Assembly: GCA_038049695.1 (NCBI GenBank)
Contig: CP142453.1
Coordinates: 35,315,501-35,379,500, forward strand
Reading direction: 5' to 3'
Origin: Cinnamomum chago
Lineage: Eukaryota > Streptophyta > Magnoliopsida > Laurales > Lauraceae
Length of the DNA stretch: 64,000 nt
Notes under the pieces: generated by a model
What the model was told of the DNA's origin: nothing
Databases searched by the model: none
What the model saw: the letters and a program-made list of their open reading frames with translations, nothing else
Program-made: the position numbers and the translations under genes
Shown: piece by piece, positions 55,937 through 64,000 of the stretch
Layout: each line of letters opens with the position of its first letter
Numbering within the stretch: position 1 is the stretch's first letter

Positions 55937-56045
55937 CCGAACAAAGTTGTTTTGTTCGGTCCTGTGGCAAAACAAATGTACTTATGTTCGGCCACTCGGG
56001 GCCAAATAGTTGCACATAATGTCCGGCCCTATATGTCCAAACAGA
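55937..56045. repeat. GTTCGG stem-loop array, right side of PMD cargo
   Basis: Arms at 55953 (GTTCGG), 55986 (GTTCGG) and 56021 (GTCCGG), with a CCGAAC half at 55936; period 33-35 bp. Same motif as the left array. Confidence 0.75.
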
Positions 56046-56429
56046 TCGGGATGAAACGGTAAAAAAAGATACGGAAGAAAAACTTAGTGGTGTCCCTTCG
56101 GCCCCCAAAAAACCCATAAATCATTTCTTTTGGAGATGAATGTAGAGGGAATGAATGGGAAATGAGGAAGGAGAAGAATCGATGATGGAAGAGGAAGGGA
56201 GAGGAGGAGAACGATGATGGAAGAGGAAGAGAGAGGGAGAAGAAAAAATGGAGGGAAAATCAACATTTTTCATTTGTAGTGTACAGTGAAATTAGAAGAC
56301 TTTAAAATCCTAAAGCAATGTCCAATTCCATCATTTCATGAATGGGTATGTTGGTCTTCAAAAATTTGGATGTGCAATGATCAATTATGGATGTGCAAAT
56401 AGCAGCTCCCAAAAATCCCTTAAATATCA

Positions 56430-57240
56430 ATATAGACCATAAGGGCTCTCCCGCCATTTTTTTTATTGTTTTGACGAGCAATGATATCGTTGCTCTATAT
56501 AATTTGAACAGCGATATTGTTGCTCATGTATCTTCTTCTTTGCCTGCTTTCAAGGCCGCTAGATGAGATTGATTCACCCCCCGGGCTTTCGATTGCTCAT
56601 ATTCTTTTCTAAATATGAATATCACAAATTGAAACAAAACCCTCAGCGAATTTCATTGGAAGGAGAAAAAAAGGAGTTCATGTGCCTTTGTTTTCAAACA
56701 CTGGCTGAGGCTTCAAAGCTACATTCAGAGGTTTGTTTGATGTCGAGTTCTATTTTTTAAGGAGAGTTGGAAACAAAAGGGAGATGGATTATCTTTGGGT
56801 GTAACTAAGTTTGAGGTGGGGTTAACGTTTGAGCACTAATTCAGATTTATATATAGAAACCAGAGCATGTTAAAAGATGATGAATGTTGGCTAATATTTG
56901 TAGCTAGGCATTTGACAGTGATCAACAGGTTGCAAGTGGGTTGGTCAAGTTTGTATGGTTGCTTGATTTACAAGTTTGGTGATGATTTGAGAAAACAAGG
57001 CGGGTCCTTATTCAGTCGAATGGGTGAAGAGCGAACATGAAAAAGTGGAGAAGAAGGTGATGTAGTGAGAAGCAATAATGCCGCTCAAGTATACAAGTGA
57101 GCAGCGAGGCGAGCAATGATATCGTTGGTAGGCAAAAAAAGAAAAGAAAAAAAATCTAGAAAATGCCTCTGGGACCACTCCAGTGCATTAAAAAACTTTG
57201 AGGACCTTTTTGGTCTCCACCAAGCTTGAAGGTAAAATCC
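56430..57240. mobile_element. possible small MULE-like element with GAGCAATGATATCGTTGCTC motifs
   Basis: GAGCAATGATATCGTTGCTC (56476-56495) and an imperfect inverse AACAGCGATATTGTTGCTC follow the left side. GAGCAATGATATCGTTGG recurs at 57114. The flanks AGACCATAAGGGCTCTC and (right, complemented) GAGACCAAAAAGGTCCTC are similar inverted. No gene and no TSD were seen; weak call. Confidence 0.35.
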
Positions 57241-57339
57241 CTAAATATTTTTATGTGTAACTAAGTCCAATGTGAAACACATTCAGTTGATTGTCATTTT
57301 CATACCTCTTCACGTGTGAATCTGAGTAAATCCAACGGT

Positions 57340-57960
57340 ACATCATTTTTCACGAGATTTTAACCATTTTCACAAATATCTTAAAATATATGATGAGCAA
57401 AGGCATGAGACTTGGCCCTTTAGCCAAAAATGGCATTCGGAAAAGTTTGGACAGTTCGGTTCATGAAAATGGGTCCCATAAAATTCAGAATTCTAGATTT
57501 TAAGTTCTAGACCATTTTGCAAATATCTAAAAATATGTGAGGGATTTAGACTTGAGATTTGGTCCCATGACCATTTTGATCATTTCTCGTATTTGTCAAC
57601 AATTCAGATCATGATTTGTAGCCCACATGAATAGAAATATTGAGAATAGGGGACTGAGTTCAAGGATGGTGAAAAGCTTGCATTTTAAAGAGGGATGAAT
57701 TAATGGTTCATAGTTAAGTTTCTCGAGATCCATGATGGATGAATGCACCAAATTTGGTATCATAGCCGTTTTGGACCTTTTAAAGAGGATTAATGGTTTA
57801 GATCATGGAAATGAGGCCCACAAAAGTCTAAAATAGTGGATTTTGGATTCTAGACTATTTTGCAAATATCTGAAATTCTGTGATGAATCAATGATTTAAA
57901 TTTGGTGTCCTAGTCATTTTTTATCTTATTACTACATCTAATGGTTTGGATCCCACAAAA
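57340..57960. repeat. degenerate tandem repeats of ~120-180 bp
   Basis: The phrase TTTTGCAAATATCTGAAA..TGTGA, followed by TGA(G/T)..TTGGT(C/G)CC..AGCCATTTT, recurs with many changes near 57367, 57514 and 57860. No coding signature. Confidence 0.6.
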
Positions 57961-58215
57961 TTCAAAAAATTGAAAAGGCGGACTGCCTTAAAAGACGCTA
58001 AGTTACTGTAGCTCCACCTTTTTGAAACACTAATGTGGTTCAGTTTCACACCTACCCATACATATCCAGAGTACACATATCATTATCCAGCATCCCCATA
58101 CCTCTAGAAGCATCATCAAATATATGTAATGCCCAAAAGCATCTTATACCGTAGACTTCATTTTTTTTTCTAGACTGCCTTTCACTATATCTCTCGCGAC
58201 ATCGAGACTTAACTG

Positions 58216-59221
58216 CATTCGTGCATTGAAGTATTCCACAACTCATTATTTTCGTTGCAAATCTCGAACTCGCTAGTTTATTCCAGACATCGTGAGTAGT
58301 TAATGTTTATTTTAAATTCATATTTTAAAATGGGAAATGTGGAGGATAACATTGTTAGCTTAAGGTTATAAATAGGGAATGGAGAGGAGTACAATTTTGT
58401 ATTTTTTTTTTCTAAAAATGAAATGGTCGATTTTTTTAGCAAAACCTCCACAGATTGTATTAAGAGAAGGGTCAAAGTGAGTATACTATTGAACAAACTT
58501 ACAATGAAATCTTCCATCTCATACATTCACAGAAATCATTGCTTCATCTTCAAAATTGTTAGTTAACCCAATGCACATGTATGTATCCTATTTAGAAAAC
58601 TTTAACTATTTAACTCGTGAGTCACTTCTCGAAGTTGCAAGTTGATACATGACATCGGAAGTTGATTTCGACACTGTGACCTAATCATGTTAATGTTCAA
58701 TTCATACTCGAAGACGAGGAAAGTGTGGGAGAGCATTCTAGACTTTGAAGCAAATTCTTCATAATTGTACTAAAAGTATGGTCAAAATGAGTACATTAAC
58801 GGTTAATACAAAGTCACAGTGGAGTTTTCAACCCCGACTTCACAGAGCTCAACGTGACAATCATGTCCTTTCAAAAGTTTCAGGCAAAGCTATGCTTTTT
58901 TCCCTTAACTTTGAGCTAATTCTCTTCGGCTTTTCAGTATATATCAACGGTCGTTTTCTTCTTTTTGTGTGGAATAATGATCTTATGCTGCCTGCGTAAG
59001 GCCATCCAGTACGGAGGTTGTTGACCGGGGAGCATCAGGGCCAGGACCCGGAGAACACTATTCCGTCAACTTGGTGGGGTCCGATACCAATGCAGAGCAG
59101 GCCATAGGTGTGTGTGTGGCACTTACAATCCCTAGAATCTAGCCCTTGTTTACAGCACATTTGTGTACAGACCATTATCCTGGAAAGAGAAAATTTTCGT
59201 GTCAGCAGTTTTAATAGTAAA
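58216..59221. other. intergenic, nothing recognised
   Basis: No gene, terminal repeat or array identified. Confidence 0.4.
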
Positions 59222-60884
59222 CTAGCAACAAAGGCCCATGCTTAGCCCTGGCACAAAAGTGAGAATACATTTAAAATTAAAGTAAGAGAAAGGATATTAT
59301 TCAATTGAAATAGATAGTACCATATAGACACCAGTGCACAAGTATATTTGCACATAACTGTCATACGATGATATCGTAATATGAAAGAATCTATAAACTA
59401 AAAGTTTATGAAATAAGTATGTTTATGCACAATAATAAATAATGAATTCTGCTTCAAACATAAAAGTGAATAATAAATAATTAAAAAAATTTAATAATAA
59501 GAAGATAGTGCAATTTATCCACTTGTATCAGCATTAGTCACTGAGGTTGTCACTTTACTTTCCAATTGACCAGATACATTACTTGTCCCAATGGCTGAAG
59601 TGTTGATTTTATCTTTCATCTTCAACACTGTTGACATGAGCGAAAATAAGTTAGTGAAATGAAACGATCTTTTAAAAGAATAAATCTTATTAAAACAAAA
59701 TTGTAAAGGCTCATAATATTCTATTTCTGATAGTAAGAATATTCCCTCATGATTGACGTTTATGAGTTCTATTTTTTTAATTGGAACTCCACTATCCAAA
59801 GTAGATTTTCTCATGTTCTATCCTATCTTTAGATGGAACAAGTATTCCAGCCATAGTGCTTTATGGATTTGAGGTGCGAAATGGGTGTACCAATCATCCT
59901 GCAAAATGTGATAAAAATAAATTTACAAGACAAAGAATTAGATAACTGAGATTTAGATATATTGTATATGATAGGAGCATATTAAAAAGAATAGAAACAA
60001 ACAAATATTGTGTCATTACCTTAGCTGCATTTACTTCAAAAATTTCTTCTGATGTATGCAAGAAATTCTTAATGACATTGTCTTGGAGCAAAAGTGTTGT
60101 ACTTCCAGTGTGATCCATTACCGTTATTGTTGCAATGTATCTACAGTTATAAAAGTTAAAAATTTTAAATTTTAAATGAATATAAATCTAACATATTACA
60201 TGAAAGTTGTGCATTATTAATAACTTACCTTATTTTGTTTGTTCGCGTGGGGAAAGTGCAATGATTGCATTGACCATTATTTACACTTGGATCGATTTTT
60301 TTATCACACTTACACTTGGTTATGCAGGTAGCAGTGTAGGGACAGGGAGGCACCCTTAGCTTTGATGAAGTTTGTCTCCTTCGTGGAAGAAGTCTCTTCT
60401 CTGCTTAGATTGGAATGGTGCTGTGTGTTGATCCTTCACTCTGCGTTGATGACCCTGAGATGATTCAAATACTGCTGCCACTGTAATGTCAACAGAAACA
60501 GGAGGCAACAGAAGTTGATGAGCCTGAGATACGTTGAGGCCCAAGAATAGGCCAGAAAAATCTTGAAGCGGAGAAAGATCTTGAAGCAGAGATGGGCGTT
60601 GGAAGAACTGAGAAAGATCTTGAAACAGAGATGGGCGTTGGAAGGGGCACGAAAAAGAATTGCTGTGAGATGATATGGAAGATTGAAGGGGATGGAAAGA
60701 TTTTAGGGAAGATTGAAGTGGATGGAGAGATTTTAGGAGATCTAAGGAGATGATATGGTAGTACTCTAAAGGCTCCCTCGTTTTTTTTTTTTTTTTTGCA
60801 TCTCTCTGAAAAGAGAGAATTTTTAGGGGTGAGGTGGCACCCCTCACAGCCCTCCTCCCCCTTTGCTTTAATATATACAATGGA
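59222..60884 (-). mobile_element. Helitron C carrying an RPA-like gene
   Basis: On - it starts A/TCCATTGTATATATTAAAGC (60884), typical of plant Helitron 5' ends, and finishes CATGGGCCTTTGTTGCTAG/T (59222), with the required A and T flanks and no TSD. Its last ~400 bp are closely similar to the 3' end of Helitron A. It contains a replication-protein-A-like gene but no Rep/helicase, so it is non-autonomous. Confidence 0.75.
59515..60340 (-). pseudogene. RPA1-like (replication protein A) C-terminal OB-fold protein
   Basis: Exons on -: CKCDKKIDPSVNNGQCNHCTF (a CxC..CxxC zinc ribbon as in the RPA70 C-terminal domain) ending at KIR/GTAAGT; next YIATITVMDHTGSTTLLLQDNVIKNFL and EEIFEVNAAK; next DDWYTHFAPQIHKALWLEYLFHLK followed by a stop; a tail with IKKIELINVNHEG ends at 59515. 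RPA-like genes are common Helitron passengers and may assist single-stranded DNA handling. The stop in the third exon and the missing N-terminal domains indicate a fragment. Confidence 0.78.
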
Positions 60885-61515
60885 TACCTCAAAAAAGGTG
60901 TTATGCGGAAGTTTGAAATTTATATTTAGTGTGGATTTTTATTTTATTTCGGTATTAATGTCATTTGGTGCAGCTGCGGATTTTTTTATTCAAAGCAAAT
61001 TTTTTTAATTTGGCGAGACAATTTTCTGAAAAAAAAAACTTGTATATAATAATTATAAATAATTCGTTCAAACAAGTTTCAAATCACCACTACCAAATAA
61101 AAGAGACGTTTTATTATAAATTCCTATTTAACCATATTAAAACATCCATCCAATGGAAATAAAGTCACCCTTTGCCCAAAAGCATTTTATATAGTTGACA
61201 CTTCATTTTTTTTTTTCAAACCAAATTGTCCTTCACTTTATTTCTCGCAAGTTTGAGACATAACTTGTGAGCTCGAGACATAACACCAACAAGCTCAGGA
61301 TTTAGTGTCCATATATGTGGCCAACAAGCTCGGGTTTTCTGCTTTTGTCCAATTCCATTCATCAACGTCCCCCAACCATTCATTAATCTTCTCCATTGTG
61401 TTAGATTAATTCATGTTTCTATAAAGACTCCATTAATATCCTTATTTTGAATGTACTCTTACTACCGTTGATATATTCTGAAAAGCCGAATATCCTCAGT
61501 CAATACATGCCACAT
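60885..61515. other. relic with Harbinger-like phrases, no gene
   Basis: CATTTGGTGCAGCTGCGGATTTTTTTATT (60962-60990) resembles the internal GTTTGGTGCAGCTATGGATTTCTTTA of the MITE at 14114. Otherwise AT-rich with nothing recognised. Confidence 0.4.
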
Positions 61516-61520
61516 ATCAC

Positions 61521-61713
61521 ATATGTGATATGGAAAATGGATCCTCTGTTTAGACCAATCAGGGGGTGCCACATGGGAGAGATGTCACATCCCATCTCTA
61601 AAAGAAAAAACCTATCTCCTCAAAAAATATATATATATATATATATATATCCTTTCCCCATGTGGCACCCCCCTTATTGGACCAAACAGGGATCCGGATC
61701 CATGTGATATGCC
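61521..61713. mobile_element. small foldback MITE with (TA)n loop
   Basis: The left arm (GATATGGAAAATGGATCC, CTGTTTAGACCAATCAGGGGG, GTGCCACATGGG) is the inverse of the right arm ending GGATCCATGTGATATG. The loop contains a (TA)n tract at 61627-61650. No coding content; TSD not resolved. Confidence 0.72.
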
Positions 61714-61862
61714 CATGCCCTATCATGTCATTGCCCCCATCAAATCTATTGTCTTCAACGGTCTAGACCATCGAATAGTGAGCTGCATATTAATATTTAA
61801 TACTACCACTGTTGATAAAAACATAGCATATTGATCATTCAAATCTAATTGGAGACTCTGAC

Positions 61863-62026
61863 TTTTTTTTTTTTTTATTAACTGAGGGTCTATTTGGGCT
61901 GGACTAATTCCTACGGTCTAGGGGAGATCGGGTATATCTCCTGCGGCCATTGTGTAGGGCAGTTTCGAACCCATAATCTTCGAGATCAAACCATGGTGAG
62001 GCCAACTGAACTATACTCTTGAGGTT
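61863..62026 (-). mobile_element. tRNA-derived SINE
   Basis: On - it begins CCTCAAGAGTATAGTTCAGTTGG (A-box), then GGGTTCGAAACTGCC (B-box), then GGAATTAGTCCAGCCCA shared with the SINE at 9164-9346, and ends in an A-run (T at 61863-61876 on +). TSD not resolved because another SINE-like unit abuts its 5' end. Confidence 0.78.
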
Positions 62027-62269
62027 GAGTCCACTGGTCCATAGGATTGTGTGAGTGGTCAGGACTATAATTCTCCTCCCTTTCGGAGCTAGAAGTCCTA
62101 GTATGATTTTCAATTTCCCCTCTTCAAAAACCGAAGAGTCTGTTAGTGCAAGCTAAAGGATTTTACCCGCCTTCTCTCTAGGCCGGGAGGAATTAGTCGA
62201 GTCCATGGGATTGGAACCCTCATCACAAAAAAAAAAAAAAAAAAACCGCCGAGCTACACCATTGAGGTT
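62027..62269 (-). mobile_element. second SINE-like unit, with a T-run between the Pol III boxes
   Basis: On - it reads CCTCAATGGTGTAGCTCGGCGG (A-box-like), about 20 T, then GGGTTCCAATCCCATGG (B-box) and GACTAATTCCTCCCGGCC. It is head-to-tail with the preceding SINE and has no clear A-tail of its own. Confidence 0.55.
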
Positions 62270-62825
62270 TGTAGACTGGGACCCTACCATCAGTGAAGTA
62301 GAAAAGGACAAGGGAAATTCTATATGCACCCACCTATTCTCCTGAATACACCCACTTGCTGACCTCACCACACCCATTCTAATTTTAGCTTGATTTTGCT
62401 GAGCACACCCACCATAATCCCCAGACTGCCCATCCAAGCTCACCATTCGTTCCCTGTTCCATTTCCTGAACACATTCCCTCGTTTGCATTTTTTAAATTT
62501 GTGGCCATTCGGAGTCGTCGACCTTCTCCACTTCACAGCTCTCACACCCTCGTGGACAGTTGGTGAGCTGCGCTCCTTCTTCTTCGTCTTCTTCATCAGG
62601 GACAGTGAAACAGGTGAGAGCCCTTCTTCTTCTTCATAGGTTTATCATTTTCACAAATTTGTTTAGGTTGTAATTTATGCATTAGAGAGTATAGTTGTGA
62701 GACCTTTGCAACAAATATGGAAGAATCTGGTGTGAAAAGATGAATAGTTTCGAACTCCAGTTTTCCATTTTTGAAAACATCTGTTTGCGATCTGCTCGGC
62801 AGTCCAGAGACGTGCAGGGATTTTC

Positions 62826-63016
62826 TGCACGGCAATTGTAAACCGTGCAGAATATATATGCACGGCCTATATAAGCTGTGCACATATAATTTGCACGGTT
62901 TCATATTACCGTGCAAACAGAGGTTGCACGGTTACATTGAGCTGTGCAGACAGAACTTGCACGGTTCCATTTCGCCGTGCAGAATAATGTTGCACTGTCT
63001 ATTTAAACCGAGCAGT
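62826..63016. repeat. GCACGG stem-loop array, exact 33 bp period, six units
   Basis: TGCAC starts at 62826, 62859, 62892, 62925, 62958 and 62991, exactly 33 bp apart. Each unit is TGCACGG, 8-10 variable nt, then CCGTGCA or GCTGTGCA, and a 10-11 nt spacer. The last unit is eroded (TGCACTG..CCGAGC). It lies between a leader and the acceptor TTTTTAACAG (63061) ahead of the PMD start. Because 33 is divisible by three, the array is open in more than one frame (11-residue repeat LHG....C...), which probably is not translated. Confidence 0.95.
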
Positions 63017-63072
63017 ACAAAAAAATATGATATCCTCTTTTATTGGTTTTAATTTTTAACAGATTGGAAGAA

Positions 63073-64000
63073 ATGCCGAGAAGACCAGCTCGCCGTATTG
63101 GTGGAAGCTCACAGATGACAGGGGGACGAGCCAGTTCTTCTAGCGAGCCATCGAGAGTTCGGACGAAGATCGGTGTCTCAAGATCGCGTTCCCGAGGTGT
63201 GCATGTGAGTTCTTCGACCGCCGGCCGTCAACGGCCAACGGCGTCTGAACGAAGACGAAAACTGCAACAGGATCCACTCCCAGAGCAGGTTGAGGAGCAT
63301 GTTGACAGTTCTTCAGAGGATGATTCCTCAGAGGAGGAGGCACAGCCGTCCAGTCCCCGTGCATTGGCACCAGGAGAAGAGCATGGTGACAGTTCTTCAG
63401 ACGATGATTCCTCTGAGGAGGAGGCATAGCCGTCCAGTCTCCCTGCAGCGGCACCAGGGGAGGATGATTCCCATTTCGAGGAGGGACAACCATCCAGTCC
63501 TCCTGCTGCGGCGGCAAGGGAGGGTCCTATCCTCGGCGGTCCGGCCGACCTATCTGTCCTTATGAGTTTTAGGACACACGTAGCCTTGTCCATATGGGAC
63601 GGGGAGGTACAATTGCCTTTTTTAAAGTTTTAATTAATCGTTTTTCAAATAAGATGTGTTGAAGTCTATAATAACAGATATTAATGAAGATTTATACTTG
63701 TAATGTGCAGGAACGTGAGGCACTCAAATGTATCAATCATTGGCGAGGGCTGAAGGATTGGTACATACCTCAGCCCGGGGATGGGGCCGATATCCATGTT
63801 CCTCAGTTTTATGCTATTATAGAAGAGTCTGGATTGGCAGATTCGAAGCATTTTTCTTACCGATATATCTCCAGCCCTCTGGTATCCAGCTTTGTAGAGA
63901 GGTGGCAGCCCGAGAAATACCTTCCACATGCCATTTGGTGAGATGACGATCACCTTAGATGATGTGGGTACTCTCCTCGGCATCCCAGTAACGGGACTGC
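63073..64000 (+). pseudogene. PMD-family gene with acidic repeats, broken, runs off window
   Basis: ATG at 63073 (MPRRPARRIGGSS) follows the acceptor at 63061. A Ser/Asp/Glu-rich region of three 84 bp repeats (63286-63540) precedes PILGGPADLSVLMSFRTHVALSIWDGE. The donor GAG/GTACAA after 63606 joins the acceptor TGTGCAG before 63711 (EREALKCINHWRGLKDWY). Then come SPLVSSFVERWQPE and, in another frame, NTFHMPFGEMTITLDDVGTLLGIPVTGL, the PMD core. Two lesions: TAG at 63427-63429 in repeat 2 (Gln in repeat 1) and a frameshift at about 63914-63918. Confidence 0.8.
63286..63540 (+). repeat. 84 bp coding repeat (28-residue acidic unit)
   Basis: EEHVDSSSEDDSSEEEAQPS in unit 1, EEHGDSSSDDDSSEEEA-stop-PS in unit 2 and a diverged unit 3 (EDDSHFEEGQPSSPPAAA). 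Confidence 0.85.

Larger units (their letters stand above)
53189..56408. mobile_element. PMD-carrying MULE, internally deleted and interrupted
   Basis: The TIRs AGTAGCTAATATTTGCACATC (left, 53189) and AGCTGCTATTTGCACATCC (right, complemented, 56408-56367) continue into a shared CATTGCAC. Inside are a pyrimidine-rich leader, a GTTCGG hairpin array, a PMD gene remnant (53902-54450), a nested TIR element (54713-55928) and a second GTTCGG array. I found no clear 9 bp TSD. Confidence 0.65.
58124..61270. repeat. two diverged copies of a ~90 bp sequence
   Basis: CCCAAAAGCAT.TTATA..GACTTCATTTTTTTTT, then CCTTTCACT.TAT.TCTCGC, occurs at 58124-58215 and 61177-61270 in the same orientation, on either side of the Helitron. 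They could be ends of one older element. Confidence 0.55.
62323..64000 (+). mobile_element. third PMD element (right end outside window)
   Basis: A plausible left end GGGAAATTCTATATGCACCCAC starts near 62323. It is followed by a leader rich in CTTCTTC, the GCACGG array and a PMD gene running off the window. The order (leader, hairpin array, PMD ATG) repeats that of the 53.2 kb element. Confidence 0.5.

Noticed and set aside
60356..60892. 178-codon open frame on - at the Helitron C 5' end
   Set aside because: It covers the Helitron 5' end and a repetitive TCTCCATCC leader; no domain and an unlikely start.
58124..61270. The two 90 bp copies as LTRs of one retrotransposon
   Set aside because: No TG..CA ends, primer site, polypurine tract or pol gene between them; they are too short and diverged.
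62826..63016. Regular repeats with variable spacers could be called a CRISPR array
   Set aside because: This is plant nuclear DNA; the repeated part is only a 6-7 bp inverted arm, spacers are short and there are no cas genes. It is a stem-loop array in a transposon.
62771..63052. Open frame with an 11-residue LHG....C... repeat as a real Cys-rich protein
   Set aside because: The periodicity of 33 bp keeps several frames open on both strands, and the array lies before a splice acceptor, so translation is not supported.

Overview
The window is AT-rich nuclear DNA from a flowering plant. The evidence is one large split gene for a plastid riboflavin enzyme, GT-AG and GC-AG introns, plant-specific transposon genes (plant mobile domain, Ulp1-carrying MULEs, Helitrons with an RPA-like gene), tRNA-derived SINEs and abundant microsatellites. 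I cannot name the species. Low gene density and kilobase-sized introns suggest a large, repeat-rich genome. No bacterial, phage or CRISPR features are present.

Layout. 1-8040: a Mutator-like element (MULE) entering from the left, with a decayed plant-mobile-domain (PMD)/Ulp1 gene on +, an array of eight hairpin units, and a decayed MULE transposase on -. 8055-8960: a small PMD-MULE relic with its own hairpin array. 9164-9346: a SINE with a target-site duplication (TSD). 10199-13234: a 3.0 kb MULE with ~105 bp terminal inverted repeats (TIRs) and a perfect 9 bp TSD. 14114-19618: PIF/Harbinger MITE, twin MITEs, foldback element and a complete 329 bp TRIM. 20071-40251 (-): the only host gene recognised, a seven-exon bifunctional RIBA gene (DHBP synthase plus GTP cyclohydrolase II). 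Two of its introns begin with GC. Intron 4 holds a nearly pristine Ty1-copia element with an extra 5' LTR, inserted in an older copia remnant; intron 3 holds a deletion-ridden Ty3-gypsy element. 42745-51000: nested insertions, a PIF/Harbinger element with a Myb-like gene inside one Helitron, which appears to lie in the Rep gene of another. 53189-56408: a PMD-MULE with hairpin arrays on both sides, split by a 1.2 kb TIR element. 59222-60884 (-): a Helitron carrying an RPA-like gene. 61.5-62.3 kb: foldback MITE and SINEs. 62323-end: a third PMD element with an exact 33-bp hairpin array in front of a decayed PMD gene.

Two themes stand out. First, several PMD-type MULEs carry short stem-loop arrays of about 33-34 bp period whose core differs between elements (GTTCGG, GCACGG) while the geometry is kept; a longer ~110 bp palindromic unit (GGTCGGCGATGACC) occurs in the 1-8040 element. 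This is the best candidate here for an under-described system. Second, RIBA tolerates over 14 kb of intron while keeping all visible catalytic residues and a continuous 550-codon frame across two non-canonical GC donors. All coordinates and alignments were made by eye, without database searches.
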